Shown here one piece after another: positions 1 to 6,027 of a DNA stretch of 8,326 bases. Position 1 is the first letter of the stretch; the number at the start of each line of letters is the position of its first letter. This stretch comes from Comamonadaceae bacterium (lineage in GTDB: Bacteria > Pseudomonadota > Gammaproteobacteria > Burkholderiales > Burkholderiaceae_C), in the NCBI GenBank assembly GCA_947460065.1, contig CANHGF010000088.1:1-8326 (forward strand), given 5' to 3'. Both the position numbers and the translations under genes were made by a program. The notes beneath the pieces are model-generated. The model saw only the letters and a list, made by a program, of their open reading frames with translations, was not told where the DNA came from and ran no database searches.

Positions 1-600
1 CATGCCCAGGGGGGTGGCATTGACCACCAGGTCCAAGCCGGCGGGATCTTTGTCGCCCGTTCTCACCTGGATTTGCGGATAGTGCTTTTGCAGCCGTTGG
101 GCCAGGGCCTGGCTAGAGGCGGTGTTCACATCAAAAAGCGCCAACTGAGCCACGCCCGCGGCGGCCAGCGAGGCCGCGATCGCGCAGCCCACTCCCCCGG
201 AGCCGACCACAAGGGCACGCTTGCCCGCCAGCTGCAGGCCTTTGCGCTGCACCCCGCGCACAAAACCCTCGCCGTCGAACATATCGGCCTGCAACTGGCC
301 CTGCGGGCCCAGGCGCACCGCATTGGCTGCGCCGGCAATCGCGGCGGCCGGCAGCACCTCATCGACCAGGCCCACGGTGGTGACCTTGTGCGGCATGGTG
401 ATCAGCGCACCGGCGACATTGCCCAACCGAAACAACGATCGCAGCAGATCGGCGAAGTTGTCTGCCTGGCAGGCCATGGGCACCACCAAGGCGTTGATGC
501 CCTGCTGCTCGAAATAGGGGTTGTAGATCAGCGGCGCCTTGAACGAATGGGTGGGGTAGCCGATGTGCGGGATGATGACCGTGTGGCCATTGATGATCAT
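1..600 (-). CDS. aroE: Shikimate/quinate dehydrogenase family protein (AroE-like), 3' end cut by the window edge
   Basis: NAD(P)-dependent dehydrogenase of the shikimate dehydrogenase family, expected to interconvert shikimate and 3-dehydroshikimate or quinate and 3-dehydroquinate in the cytoplasm. 200 residues are visible of about 270-290. The catalytic Lys72 (ITMPHK) and Asp109 (MFDGEGF) sit 37 residues apart, as do Lys65 and Asp102 in E. coli AroE. Thr68 and Asn93 match other substrate contacts. The Rossmann motif is GSGGVG (133-138). Beta-2 ends in LFDVN (Asp157) where NADP-dependent AroE usually has an N-R-T motif; an acidic residue here favours NAD+, as in catabolic quinate dehydrogenases. 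The N-terminal HSxSP substrate motif is changed to HSFKAP (18-23), so the exact substrate is uncertain. The ATG overlaps the aroQ stop as ATGA, indicating translational coupling. The operon context points to catabolism. The family is clear; the substrate is inferred. Confidence 0.88.
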   Translation of the reverse strand, partial: MIINGHTVIIPHIGYPTHSFKAPLIYNPYFEQQGINALVVPMACQADNFADLLRSLFRLGNVAGALITMPHKVTTVGLVDEVLPAAAIAGAANAVRLGPQGQLQADMFDGEGFVRGVQRKGLQLAGKRALVVGSGGVGCAIAASLAAAGVAQLALFDVNTASSQALAQRLQKHYPQIQVRTGDKDPAGLDLVVNATPLGM

Positions 601-1040
601 GCAGCTGCCCTGAGGTGCGAGACCGCCGCGCGCAAGGCCAGCAGGTAGCTGTCCACGCCAAAACCGGCGATCTGGCCCTTGGCAATCGGCGCGATCACCG
701 AGTGGTGGCGGAACTCCTCGCGGGCGTGGATGTTGGACATGTGGACCTCGAAGATCGGGCACTTGAGGATGGCCAGCGCGTCACGGATGGCGTAGCTGTA
801 ATGGGTCCAGGCGCCAGCGTTGATCAGCACCGCTTGCGTGCCGTCGCTGTGTGCGGCATGGATGCGCTCGCACATCGCGCCTTCAAAATTACTCTGGAAA
901 TTTTCCACTTTGGCGCCCAGCTCGCGGCCCAGGTCCACCAGGGACTGGTTGATCTGCTCGAGCGTGATGGTGCCGTACTGCGCCGGGTCGCGCTTGCCGA
1001 ACATATTGAGGTTGACGCCGTTGAGGACGAGGATGTTCAT
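597..1040 (-). CDS. aroQ: Type II 3-dehydroquinate dehydratase
   Basis: Dehydrates 3-dehydroquinate to 3-dehydroshikimate (reversible), a step shared by the shikimate pathway and quinate catabolism; type II enzymes are usually cytoplasmic dodecamers. The 147-residue length is normal for the family. Active-site residues are all in place: Asn10 in NGVNLNMFG, lid Arg17 and Tyr22 (GKRDPAQYG), Asn74 and His80 in INAGAWTH, His100 in EVHMSNIHAREEF, and Arg111. The family's usual N-P-G reads N-A-G at 74-76. I chose the ATG at 1040 because the fold begins directly there; an in-frame TTG at 1064 would add eight residues but has no ribosome site. The Shine-Dalgarno for the ATG is itself weak (GAAAG). 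The gene lies 33 bp after the dehydrogenase gene and overlaps the next gene by 4 bp. The TRAP operon setting suggests a catabolic role (QuiB-like), but a biosynthetic role is not excluded. Confidence 0.95.
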   Translation of the reverse strand: MNILVLNGVNLNMFGKRDPAQYGTITLEQINQSLVDLGRELGAKVENFQSNFEGAMCERIHAAHSDGTQAVLINAGAWTHYSYAIRDALAILKCPIFEVHMSNIHAREEFRHHSVIAPIAKGQIAGFGVDSYLLALRAAVSHLRAAA

Positions 1041-1073
1041 GGCTGGGCTTTCGTTGGAAGTCAAAAAGGGGTT

Positions 1074-2120
1074 TCAGTTCAAGGTGACCACGCCGCCGCT
1101 GCGCGCCGCCTCGGCAATCGCTTCGGTCACGCGCAGGTTTTGCAGGCCGTCGCGCACGCTGACCAGGGGCTGGGCCTGGCCGCGTATCACCTGCGCGAAA
1201 TGCGCCAGTTGCCGCGTCAGTGGATCCTCGCGCTGCACGGCCAGACGGTCTTCGGAAAAGGGCTTCCACCAGGAGGCCTCTTGCGCGTCCGCGTAGGTCT
1301 TCAGGCGCATTGTCGGTACGGACAGACTGCCCAGCGTCCCGGTGAGCACATAGCAGTCCTCGTCGCCGTAGCTGGGATAGGCCGGGTTCTCCTGGCTGGT
1401 CTGCTCCCAGCTGCGGGCACAGGCTGCGGTGTCCGACAGCAAAAAGCTGCCCAGTGCGCCAGAGGCAAAGCGCAGGTTGATGCTCACCGTGTCTTCCACC
1501 ACAAAGCCGCGCACCGCGTTCGACGCAAAAGCCTGCACCGCCACGATCTCACCGCACAGCATGCGCAGGTTGTGAACCTCGTGGATCAAGTTGATGAGGA
1601 TGGGGCCGCCTCCGGGCTGCGTGCGCCAGGGACCGTCGGCAAAGTACTGCGCCGGCTTGTGGAAGGCAGCGCTGCCCATGACGGCCACGATGCGGCCTAA
1701 GCGGCCGCCGCGCGCCAGTTCGGCAGCCTGCGCCATCAGCGGGCTGTGCGCCCGATGATGGCCCACCAGCACGCGGGCGGTAGAAGCCTGCTCGGCGCGC
1801 AGCAGCGCCTGCCCTTCGGCCACCGTGGTCGAGACCGGCTTTTCCACCAGCACGCTCACGCCCGCCTCCAGACACTGCAGCGCCTGCGGTACGTGCAGCG
1901 CATTGGGCGTGGCCAGGATGAGGCCGTCGGGCCGCTGCTGCGCCAGCAGGGCCTGCAGGCTCTCAAAATGCGGCACGCACCGCTGCCCGGCCAACTGCGC
2001 GCCGGCCGGCGCGGGATCGACCACCGCCCCGAGCTGCAACTCGGGGCTGCGTGAGACCAGCTCGATGTGCGTGCGGCCGATCAGGCCGGCGCCGACCACG
2101 GCGATGCGAAGATGGGACAT
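1074..2120 (-). CDS. Gfo/Idh/MocA family NAD(P)-dependent oxidoreductase
   Basis: Cytoplasmic dehydrogenase of the glucose-fructose oxidoreductase / inositol dehydrogenase family; members oxidise a ring or chain hydroxyl of sugars, cyclitols and similar polyols. 348 residues, normal length. The N-terminal Rossmann fold starts at once (RIAVVGAGLIG, 5-15), with Asp35 after beta-2 favouring NAD+. The family EKP motif is at 93-95 (Lys94). The C-terminal substrate domain carries GGGPILINLIHEVHNL (170-185): the catalytic-type His180 is kept, while the two Asp positions common in GGxxxDxGxHxxD are Ile and His. This His-rich variant occurs in part of the family; its substrates are not evident from sequence. 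Position between a TRAP importer and aroQ suggests it oxidises the imported compound or a derivative so that it enters at dehydroquinate or dehydroshikimate; this is inference. There is no clear Shine-Dalgarno before the ATG, and an intrinsic terminator ends 20 bp upstream. Confidence 0.9.
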   Translation of the reverse strand: MSHLRIAVVGAGLIGRTHIELVSRSPELQLGAVVDPAPAGAQLAGQRCVPHFESLQALLAQQRPDGLILATPNALHVPQALQCLEAGVSVLVEKPVSTTVAEGQALLRAEQASTARVLVGHHRAHSPLMAQAAELARGGRLGRIVAVMGSAAFHKPAQYFADGPWRTQPGGGPILINLIHEVHNLRMLCGEIVAVQAFASNAVRGFVVEDTVSINLRFASGALGSFLLSDTAACARSWEQTSQENPAYPSYGDEDCYVLTGTLGSLSVPTMRLKTYADAQEASWWKPFSEDRLAVQREDPLTRQLAHFAQVIRGQAQPLVSVRDGLQNLRVTEAIAEAARSGGVVTLN

Positions 2121-2140
2121 GGAAGGGGACGGCTGCGCGT

Positions 2141-2178
2141 AAAAAACCTGCCGGCCTCCATACGGAGGGCTCGGCAGG
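2141..2178 (-). terminator. Intrinsic (rho-independent) terminator after dctP
   Basis: On the minus strand the sequence forms a 7-bp outer stem (CCTGCCG/CGGCAGG, 2172-2178 with 2147-2153). A small internal loop follows, then a 5-bp inner stem (CCTCC/GGAGG), a 4-base loop, and a run of six T (complement of A at 2141-2146). It starts 15 bp after the dctP stop and ends 20 bp before the start codon of the downstream dehydrogenase. It would end most transcripts after the transporter genes, or act as a leaky terminator or 3' stabiliser that lowers expression of the three enzyme genes relative to the transporter. Confidence 0.9.
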
Positions 2179-2193
2179 CTCGAGGGCAGCGGC

Positions 2194-3195
2194 TTACTTG
2201 CGGGCCTTGGCCACCTGCTCCTGCACCTGCTTGAGCAGGTCCTGGCCCACGCTCACGCCGTACTTGGCGGTCACAGGGCGCATCTTGTCGCGCAGCTTGG
2301 TCAGCTCGGCGGGCGAGAGCTCAGTGACCTGCATGCCGTTCTTTTTCATGTTGTCCAGGGCCGAAGCGACCTGGCCGCGCGCCTGCAGGCGCTGGAACTT
2401 GGCCGCTTCCTGCGCCGCATCGGTCAGGATTTTCTTCTGTGCCGCGTCCAGGCCGTCCCAGAATTTCTTGCTGATCACCACCGACTGCGGGTTGTACTGG
2501 TGGTTGGACAACACCACGTGCTTTTGCACTTCGAAGAATTTGTTGGCGTTGATGACGGTGACCGGATTTTCCTGGCCGTCAATCGCTTTTTGCTCGAGCG
2601 CGCCATAGACCTCGGGGAAGGGCAGCGGCGTGGGGTTAGCGCCCAGCGCGCGCACCCAGTCCACGTTGATCGGGTTGGGAATCACGCGCAGCTTCAGGCC
2701 CTCAAGGTCCTCGGCCTTGGTGATGGGGCGGCGGCTGTTGGTGATGTTGCGAAAGCCCAGCTCAAAGTAGGCCAGGCCGACGATGCCCTTTTCCTGCAGC
2801 TTGTCATGCAGTTGCTTGCCGATGGGGCCGTCAATGACGGCCTCAGCCTCTTTTTCGCTGCTGAAAAGGAAGGGGAAGTCGTAGATCGCGAATTCCTTGA
2901 CCTGGCTGGCGAAGATGCCGGAATTCATCGAGGCCATTTCCAGGGTTCCGCCCTGGATGGCCGAGACATTGGCCTGGTCGCTGCCCAGCGCGCCGCCGGG
3001 GAACAAGTTGACCTTGATCTTGCCGCCCGACTTGGCCTGCACGATCTCGGCAAACTTTTCCATACCCATCACGATGGGATGGCCCTTGGGGTTTTGCGTG
3101 GCGAACTTGATGGTCTTGTCCTGCGCCTGGGCGGCGCTGCCAAAAGCGGTGACAGCCAAAGCGGCCACCAAAGCTTTCAGAGTATTGCGTTTCAT
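2194..3195 (-). CDS. dctP: TRAP transporter periplasmic substrate-binding protein (DctP family)
   Basis: Captures an organic acid in the periplasm and hands it to the DctQM permease. 333 residues. Signal peptide: MKRN start, hydrophobic stretch 8-22, probable cleavage after AQA (24). DctP-family features follow in order: the GxKIKVNLFPGGALGSD region (57-73), FELGFRNITNSRRPI (144-158), LKLRV with Arg170, the arginine that in this family normally binds the substrate carboxylate, ALGANPTPLPFPEVYGAL (183-200), and DGQENP (206-211). The presence of Arg170 supports a carboxylate ligand. The ATG at 3195 has an excellent ribosome site (AGAAGGAG, about 5 bases upstream); an in-frame start at 3279 would place 28 non-signal residues before the leader and was rejected. 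The gene lies 85 bp after dctM and is followed by a strong terminator. The enzyme genes downstream suggest quinate, shikimate or a relative as ligand, but this cannot be read from the protein. Confidence 0.95.
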   Translation of the reverse strand: MKRNTLKALVAALAVTAFGSAAQAQDKTIKFATQNPKGHPIVMGMEKFAEIVQAKSGGKIKVNLFPGGALGSDQANVSAIQGGTLEMASMNSGIFASQVKEFAIYDFPFLFSSEKEAEAVIDGPIGKQLHDKLQEKGIVGLAYFELGFRNITNSRRPITKAEDLEGLKLRVIPNPINVDWVRALGANPTPLPFPEVYGALEQKAIDGQENPVTVINANKFFEVQKHVVLSNHQYNPQSVVISKKFWDGLDAAQKKILTDAAQEAAKFQRLQARGQVASALDNMKKNGMQVTELSPAELTKLRDKMRPVTAKYGVSVGQDLLKQVQEQVAKARK

Positions 3196-3238
3196 AGAGT
3201 CTCCTTCTGGATTGCAAGTACGCGAGATCGGGTGAGAA

Positions 3239-3262
3239 GTGCGCGGCGTACCGATCGCGCAA
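3239..3262 (-). repeat. Small inverted repeat between dctM and dctP
   Basis: TGCGCG (3240-3245) pairs with CGCGCA (3256-3261) around a 10-base loop in the 85-bp dctM-dctP spacer. No T-run follows on the minus strand, so it is not a classical terminator. It could be an mRNA-stabilising hairpin that protects the downstream binding-protein message. The arms are short and GC-only, so chance is possible. Confidence 0.35.
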
Positions 3263-3280
3263 ACCCCTTTAAAAAACACC

Positions 3281-4561
3281 TCAGTTATAGAGCCAGCGAG
3301 CAGGCACCATCACCAAGTCGGGGAACAGCACCAGCAGGAACATGACCAGGAACTGCACCAACATGAAGGGCATCACCCCGCGGGTGACGTCGTCCATGCG
3401 CATGCGGCCCACGCCGGCCACCACATTGAGCACCGTGCCCACCGGTGGTGTGACCAGACCGATGGAATTGTTGATGATGAACAGCACGCCGAAGTAGACG
3501 GGGTCAATGCCGGCGGCCTTGACCAGGGGCATGAGTACCGGCGTCAGGATCAGGATGGTGGGCGTCATGTCCATGGCCGTGCCCACGATGATGACCAGCA
3601 CCATGATCAGGGCCATCAACAGCTTGGGGTTGTCCAGAAAGGGCTGCAGCAGGGAGATCACCTGATCGGGCAGTTGGGCCACAGTGATCATCCAGGCCGA
3701 TACCATGGCGGCGGCCACCAGAAACATCACCACCGAGGTGGTGCGCGCCGAGCTTATGAAGACCTCGACCAGTTGCTTCATGGTCAGTTCACGGTAGACC
3801 ACCGTGGCCACGAACAGCGCATAGACGGCGGCCACCACGGCCGCTTCGGTGGGCGTGAACACACCCATGCGCAAGCCCACCAGAATGATGACTGGCAGCA
3901 TCAGCGCCCAGGAGGCACGGCGCAGGGCCAGCCACACCTGCTGGGCCGACTGCTGCGGCGGCGGCGCCAGCAGTTCCTTGCGGGTGAGCCACCACCAGGT
4001 CAGCCACAGACCGGCGCCCAGCAGCAGACCAGGAAAAATGCCCGCCAGGAACAGCTTGCTGATCGAAACGTTGCCGGCCACGCCAAAGATCACGAAGCCG
4101 ATGGACGGCGGAATGATGGGACCGATCACGCCGCAGGCGGCGATCAGGCCGGCGCTGCGCACCTTGTCGTGGCCGGCCTTGACCATCATGGGCAGCAGCA
4201 GCGCCGTCAGCGCCGCTGCATCGGCGATCGCCGAGCCCGACAAGGCCGACAGCAGACAGGCGGCCAGAATGGTGACATAGCCCAGGCCGCCGCGGATGTG
4301 CCCGACCAGGGCCATGGCAAAGTCCACGATGCGACGCGACAGACCGCCCACATTCATGATCTCGCCGGCCAGCATGAAAAAAGGTACGGCCAGCAAAGGA
4401 AAGCTGTTGGCGCCTTCGATCACGTTTTGCGCCAGGATCTGCGCGTCAAACATATCCATGTGCCACATCAGCGCGGCACCGCAGAGCAACAGAGAAAAGG
4501 CAATGGGAATGCCCAGGGCCATGGCGCCAAGCAAAGCTCCCAAAAACACGGCGATGGTCAT
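3281..4561 (-). CDS. dctM: TRAP transporter large permease subunit (DctM family)
   Basis: The transport channel of a tripartite ATP-independent periplasmic transporter: inner-membrane, ion-gradient (usually Na+) driven uptake of the solute delivered by DctP. 426 residues, the usual length. Hydrophobic segments cover almost the whole chain (a dozen or so). Family signatures include SFPLLAVPFFMLAGEIMN (53-70), ALSGSAIADAAAL (106-118), GPIIPPSIGFVIFGV (147-161), TAMDMTPTILILTPVLMP (328-345) and INNSIGLVTPPVGTVLNV (363-380); the S-G-S-A and TPPVG loops belong to the conserved ion and substrate site of this family. The ATG has a good ribosome site (GACAGGAG, about 6 bases upstream) and lies 17 bp after the dctQ stop, so the two permease subunits are surely co-transcribed. 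dctP follows 85 bp downstream. Confidence 0.96.
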   Translation of the reverse strand: MTIAVFLGALLGAMALGIPIAFSLLLCGAALMWHMDMFDAQILAQNVIEGANSFPLLAVPFFMLAGEIMNVGGLSRRIVDFAMALVGHIRGGLGYVTILAACLLSALSGSAIADAAALTALLLPMMVKAGHDKVRSAGLIAACGVIGPIIPPSIGFVIFGVAGNVSISKLFLAGIFPGLLLGAGLWLTWWWLTRKELLAPPPQQSAQQVWLALRRASWALMLPVIILVGLRMGVFTPTEAAVVAAVYALFVATVVYRELTMKQLVEVFISSARTTSVVMFLVAAAMVSAWMITVAQLPDQVISLLQPFLDNPKLLMALIMVLVIIVGTAMDMTPTILILTPVLMPLVKAAGIDPVYFGVLFIINNSIGLVTPPVGTVLNVVAGVGRMRMDDVTRGVMPFMLVQFLVMFLLVLFPDLVMVPARWLYN

Positions 4562-4578
4562 CGTGGGCTCCTGTCAGC

Positions 4579-5118
4579 TCACTTGATGGGAGGGGGCACG
4601 TCGATCGGCTCTTCTTCCGACTCGCGCACGCCGATCAGCTCAGACTCGGTAAGCTGTCCCCTGAACAGGCGCCAGAGCCGGTGCATCAGAATCAAGGCGA
4701 TCGACAGCGCCGTCAGCACGCCGCAGGCGTAGAAAATGCCCATGGACACCTCCATCACCGCGCTGGTGGAAGTCAGGTTGATCAGGGTCTGCTCGTAAGA
4801 GCCCTTGAATAACAGCCAGCAGACAAACAGCATCAGCAGGTGAGCGATCACAAAAAACACTTTTTTCCCTGCCAGTGGCAGCCGCGAAACCAGGGTGTCT
4901 GAACCGAGGTGCGTGCCCTCGCGCATGGCCACCACCGCGCCGAGGAAGGTCATCCAGACAAAGAGCCAACGCGAGAGTTCCTCGCTCATGGTCACGCCCG
5001 AGCTAAAGCCGTAGCGCAACACCACATTGGCAAAGACCAAAACCACCATCAGCGCCAGGCCCAGGGCCATCAACCAGGACAGGCATCGGCAATAGCCGCC
5101 AAGAAACCGATCGAGCAT
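4579..5118 (-). CDS. dctQ: TRAP transporter small permease subunit (DctQ family)
   Basis: Inner-membrane helper subunit that pairs with DctM and is required for TRAP uptake. 179 residues with four hydrophobic segments (about 13-35, 51-65, 87-105 and 125-146), the standard DctQ topology. The family core NVVLRYGFSSGVTMSEELSR (31-50) is followed by WLFVWMTFLGAVVAMREGTH (51-70). The C-terminal 25 residues are polar, acidic and proline-ending (ESEEEPIDVPPP), a likely cytoplasmic tail. It is the first gene of the transporter operon, 89 bp after the tetR stop. A purine-rich ribosome site (GGGGGAGGGGG) lies just upstream of the ATG. The candidate TetR operator at 5155-5168 lies 37 bp upstream of the start. 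Confidence 0.93.
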   Translation of the reverse strand: MLDRFLGGYCRCLSWLMALGLALMVVLVFANVVLRYGFSSGVTMSEELSRWLFVWMTFLGAVVAMREGTHLGSDTLVSRLPLAGKKVFFVIAHLLMLFVCWLLFKGSYEQTLINLTSTSAVMEVSMGIFYACGVLTALSIALILMHRLWRLFRGQLTESELIGVRESEEEPIDVPPPIK

Positions 5119-5149
5119 GGCCCCCTCCCCCTTTAAACTTCAGACGCTA

Positions 5150-5176
5150 AATGTACCAACTGGTTAGTTCTTTGAA
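5150..5176 (-). promoter_or_regulatory. Possible dctQ promoter overlapping the operator
   Basis: Read on the minus strand, TTCAAA (5176-5171, 4 of 6 to TTGACA), a 15-base spacer and TACATT (5155-5150, 4 of 6 to TATAAT) lie upstream of dctQ and would start transcription about 25 bases before the ATG. The elements are weak and the spacer short, so this is only the best placement I can see. It matters because the palindrome 5155-5168 fills the spacer, where a bound repressor would block RNA polymerase. Confidence 0.3.
5155..5168. promoter_or_regulatory. Candidate TetR-family operator upstream of dctQ
   Basis: ACCAACTGGTTAGT is an imperfect 14-bp palindrome: five of its seven base pairs match (pattern ACnAACnnGTTnGT), with partial symmetry continuing outward to 5151-5172. 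Size and form fit a TetR-family dimer site. It lies in the 89-bp gap between the tetR gene and dctQ, the expected place for the regulator to control the transporter operon. No second well-formed copy was seen in the other intergenic gaps. Confidence 0.5.
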
Positions 5177-5178
5177 TT

Positions 5179-5192
5179 CAGGGAAAACCCTG
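5179..5192. repeat. Perfect 5-bp inverted repeat between tetR and dctQ
   Basis: CAGGG (5179-5183) and CCCTG (5188-5192) flank AAAA. It begins 15 bp after the tetR stop and lies just upstream of the candidate operator. As a minus-strand RNA it folds into a short hairpin but has no U-run after it, so it is at best a weak tetR 3' end. It could also be a protein-binding site. Confidence 0.4.
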
Positions 5193-5207
5193 GGGCCGTC
5201 AGTCGAC

Positions 5208-5915
5208 TCAGCGCCTGACAAACCGCACCACCATCTCGACGATGTTGGCTCGCCGCAGCGCACGGACCGCCGATGCGGACAAATCCCGTTTGAAGATCTG
5301 ACCAAAGCTGTACTGGTTGGAGACATTGAAGAAGGTCAGCGCCGAGATCGATGCGTGGATGTCCACCGGATCCAGCCCCTGGCGAAACACGCCGGCAGCC
5401 AGGCCGCGCTCGTACAGCCGGCCGATGGCCGAGATGGCCGGCACATTGAGTTCCTGGATGATCTGGCTTTGTGCCAGATACTTGCCGCGCTCGATGTTCT
5501 CGTTCATCACGATGCGGATGTAATCCTCGTGCGCCACATGATGGTCGAAGGTGAATTCCACCAGGCGCCGCAAGGCATCCTCTGGCGGCAGGTTGTCCAG
5601 CATCAACTCGCCTTCGATGCGCCGCATCTCACGGTAACTGTGCTCCAGCACCGCCAGATACAGGCCTTCCTTGCTGCCGAAGTAGTAATAGATCATGCGC
5701 TTGCTGGTGCGGGTGGCAGCGGCAATCTCGTCGATGCGCGCCCCGCTTAAGCCCTTGTCGGCGAATTCGCGCAGCGCCACTTCCAAGATGCCGGCCATGG
5801 TGCGCTCGGGATCGTTGGTGCGTGAAGGCGAGGCTGCCGGCGCCGCCCGGCCCGCACGCAGGGCACCAGCCGCCTTGCGCACAGGACGGGCAGGTCTTTG
5901 TACCAGTTCGTTCAT
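5208..5915 (-). CDS. TetR/AcrR family transcriptional regulator
   Basis: DNA-binding repressor of the TetR family, 235 residues. The N-terminal DNA-binding domain spans about 36-90: MAGILEVALREFADKG forms helix 1, and the helix-turn-helix is DEIAAATRTSKRMIYYYFGS (62-81). The C-terminal ligand and dimer domain follows (about 100-235), including MNENIERGKYL (137-147). A basic, Ala/Pro-rich tail of about 35 residues precedes the domain and is probably disordered. The ATG at 5915 was chosen because an almost consensus -10 lies just upstream; Met40 is an alternative start but cuts into helix 1. No Shine-Dalgarno precedes 5915, which fits a leaderless mRNA. It sits upstream of dctQ on the same strand, so it probably senses the imported compound or a product and controls the transporter and enzyme genes. 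The effector is unknown. Confidence 0.92.
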   Translation of the reverse strand: MNELVQRPARPVRKAAGALRAGRAAPAASPSRTNDPERTMAGILEVALREFADKGLSGARIDEIAAATRTSKRMIYYYFGSKEGLYLAVLEHSYREMRRIEGELMLDNLPPEDALRRLVEFTFDHHVAHEDYIRIVMNENIERGKYLAQSQIIQELNVPAISAIGRLYERGLAAGVFRQGLDPVDIHASISALTFFNVSNQYSFGQIFKRDLSASAVRALRRANIVEMVVRFVRR

Positions 5916-5921
5916 TTTCAA

Positions 5922-5950
5922 AGTATAAGGGCGATGCCGGTCCTTGGCAG
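5922..5950 (-). promoter_or_regulatory. Predicted tetR promoter giving a leaderless transcript
   Basis: On the minus strand, CTGCCA (5950-5945, 4 of 6 to the -35 consensus), a 17-base spacer and TATACT (5927-5922, 5 of 6 to TATAAT) precede the tetR ATG. Only TTGAAA separates the -10 from the ATG, so the expected start site is the A of the start codon or very near it. No ribosome site lies in between, which agrees with leaderless translation. Confidence 0.6.
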
Positions 5951-5958
5951 TTACCGGC
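5936..5958. repeat. Inverted repeat GCCGGT-N11-ACCGGC around the tetR -35 element
   Basis: GCCGGT (5936-5941) and ACCGGC (5953-5958) are perfect 6-bp inverted arms that bracket the proposed -35 hexamer of tetR. A further ACCGGT occurs at 5977-5982. The placement would suit a regulator of tetR, but the arms are GC-only and such pairs are easy to find by chance in this DNA. Confidence 0.3.
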
Positions 5959-6027
5959 TGGCAGCGGCCCATCGCCACCGGTCCCGCCCACAGCGGCCGC
6001 CCGGCAAAGCAGCGGCGTGCCTTACCC

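Noticed and set aside
615..1700. 361-codon open frame on the plus strand across aroQ and the Gfo/Idh gene
   Set aside because: Antisense shadow spanning two well-supported genes; low-complexity Ala/Arg/His/Gln composition and no recognisable domain.
3239..4732. Long open frame of 497 codons on the plus strand, opposite dctM, rich in His, Gln and Asp
   Set aside because: It is exactly antisense to a clear DctM gene in GC-rich DNA; the odd composition is what the reverse complement of membrane-protein codons gives. No domain, start signal or ribosome site supports it.
5931..6027. Possible terminator between the panE-like gene and tetR
   Set aside because: GC-rich arms exist (GCCGGT/ACCGGC) but no T-run follows on the minus strand, and the arms overlap the tetR promoter.
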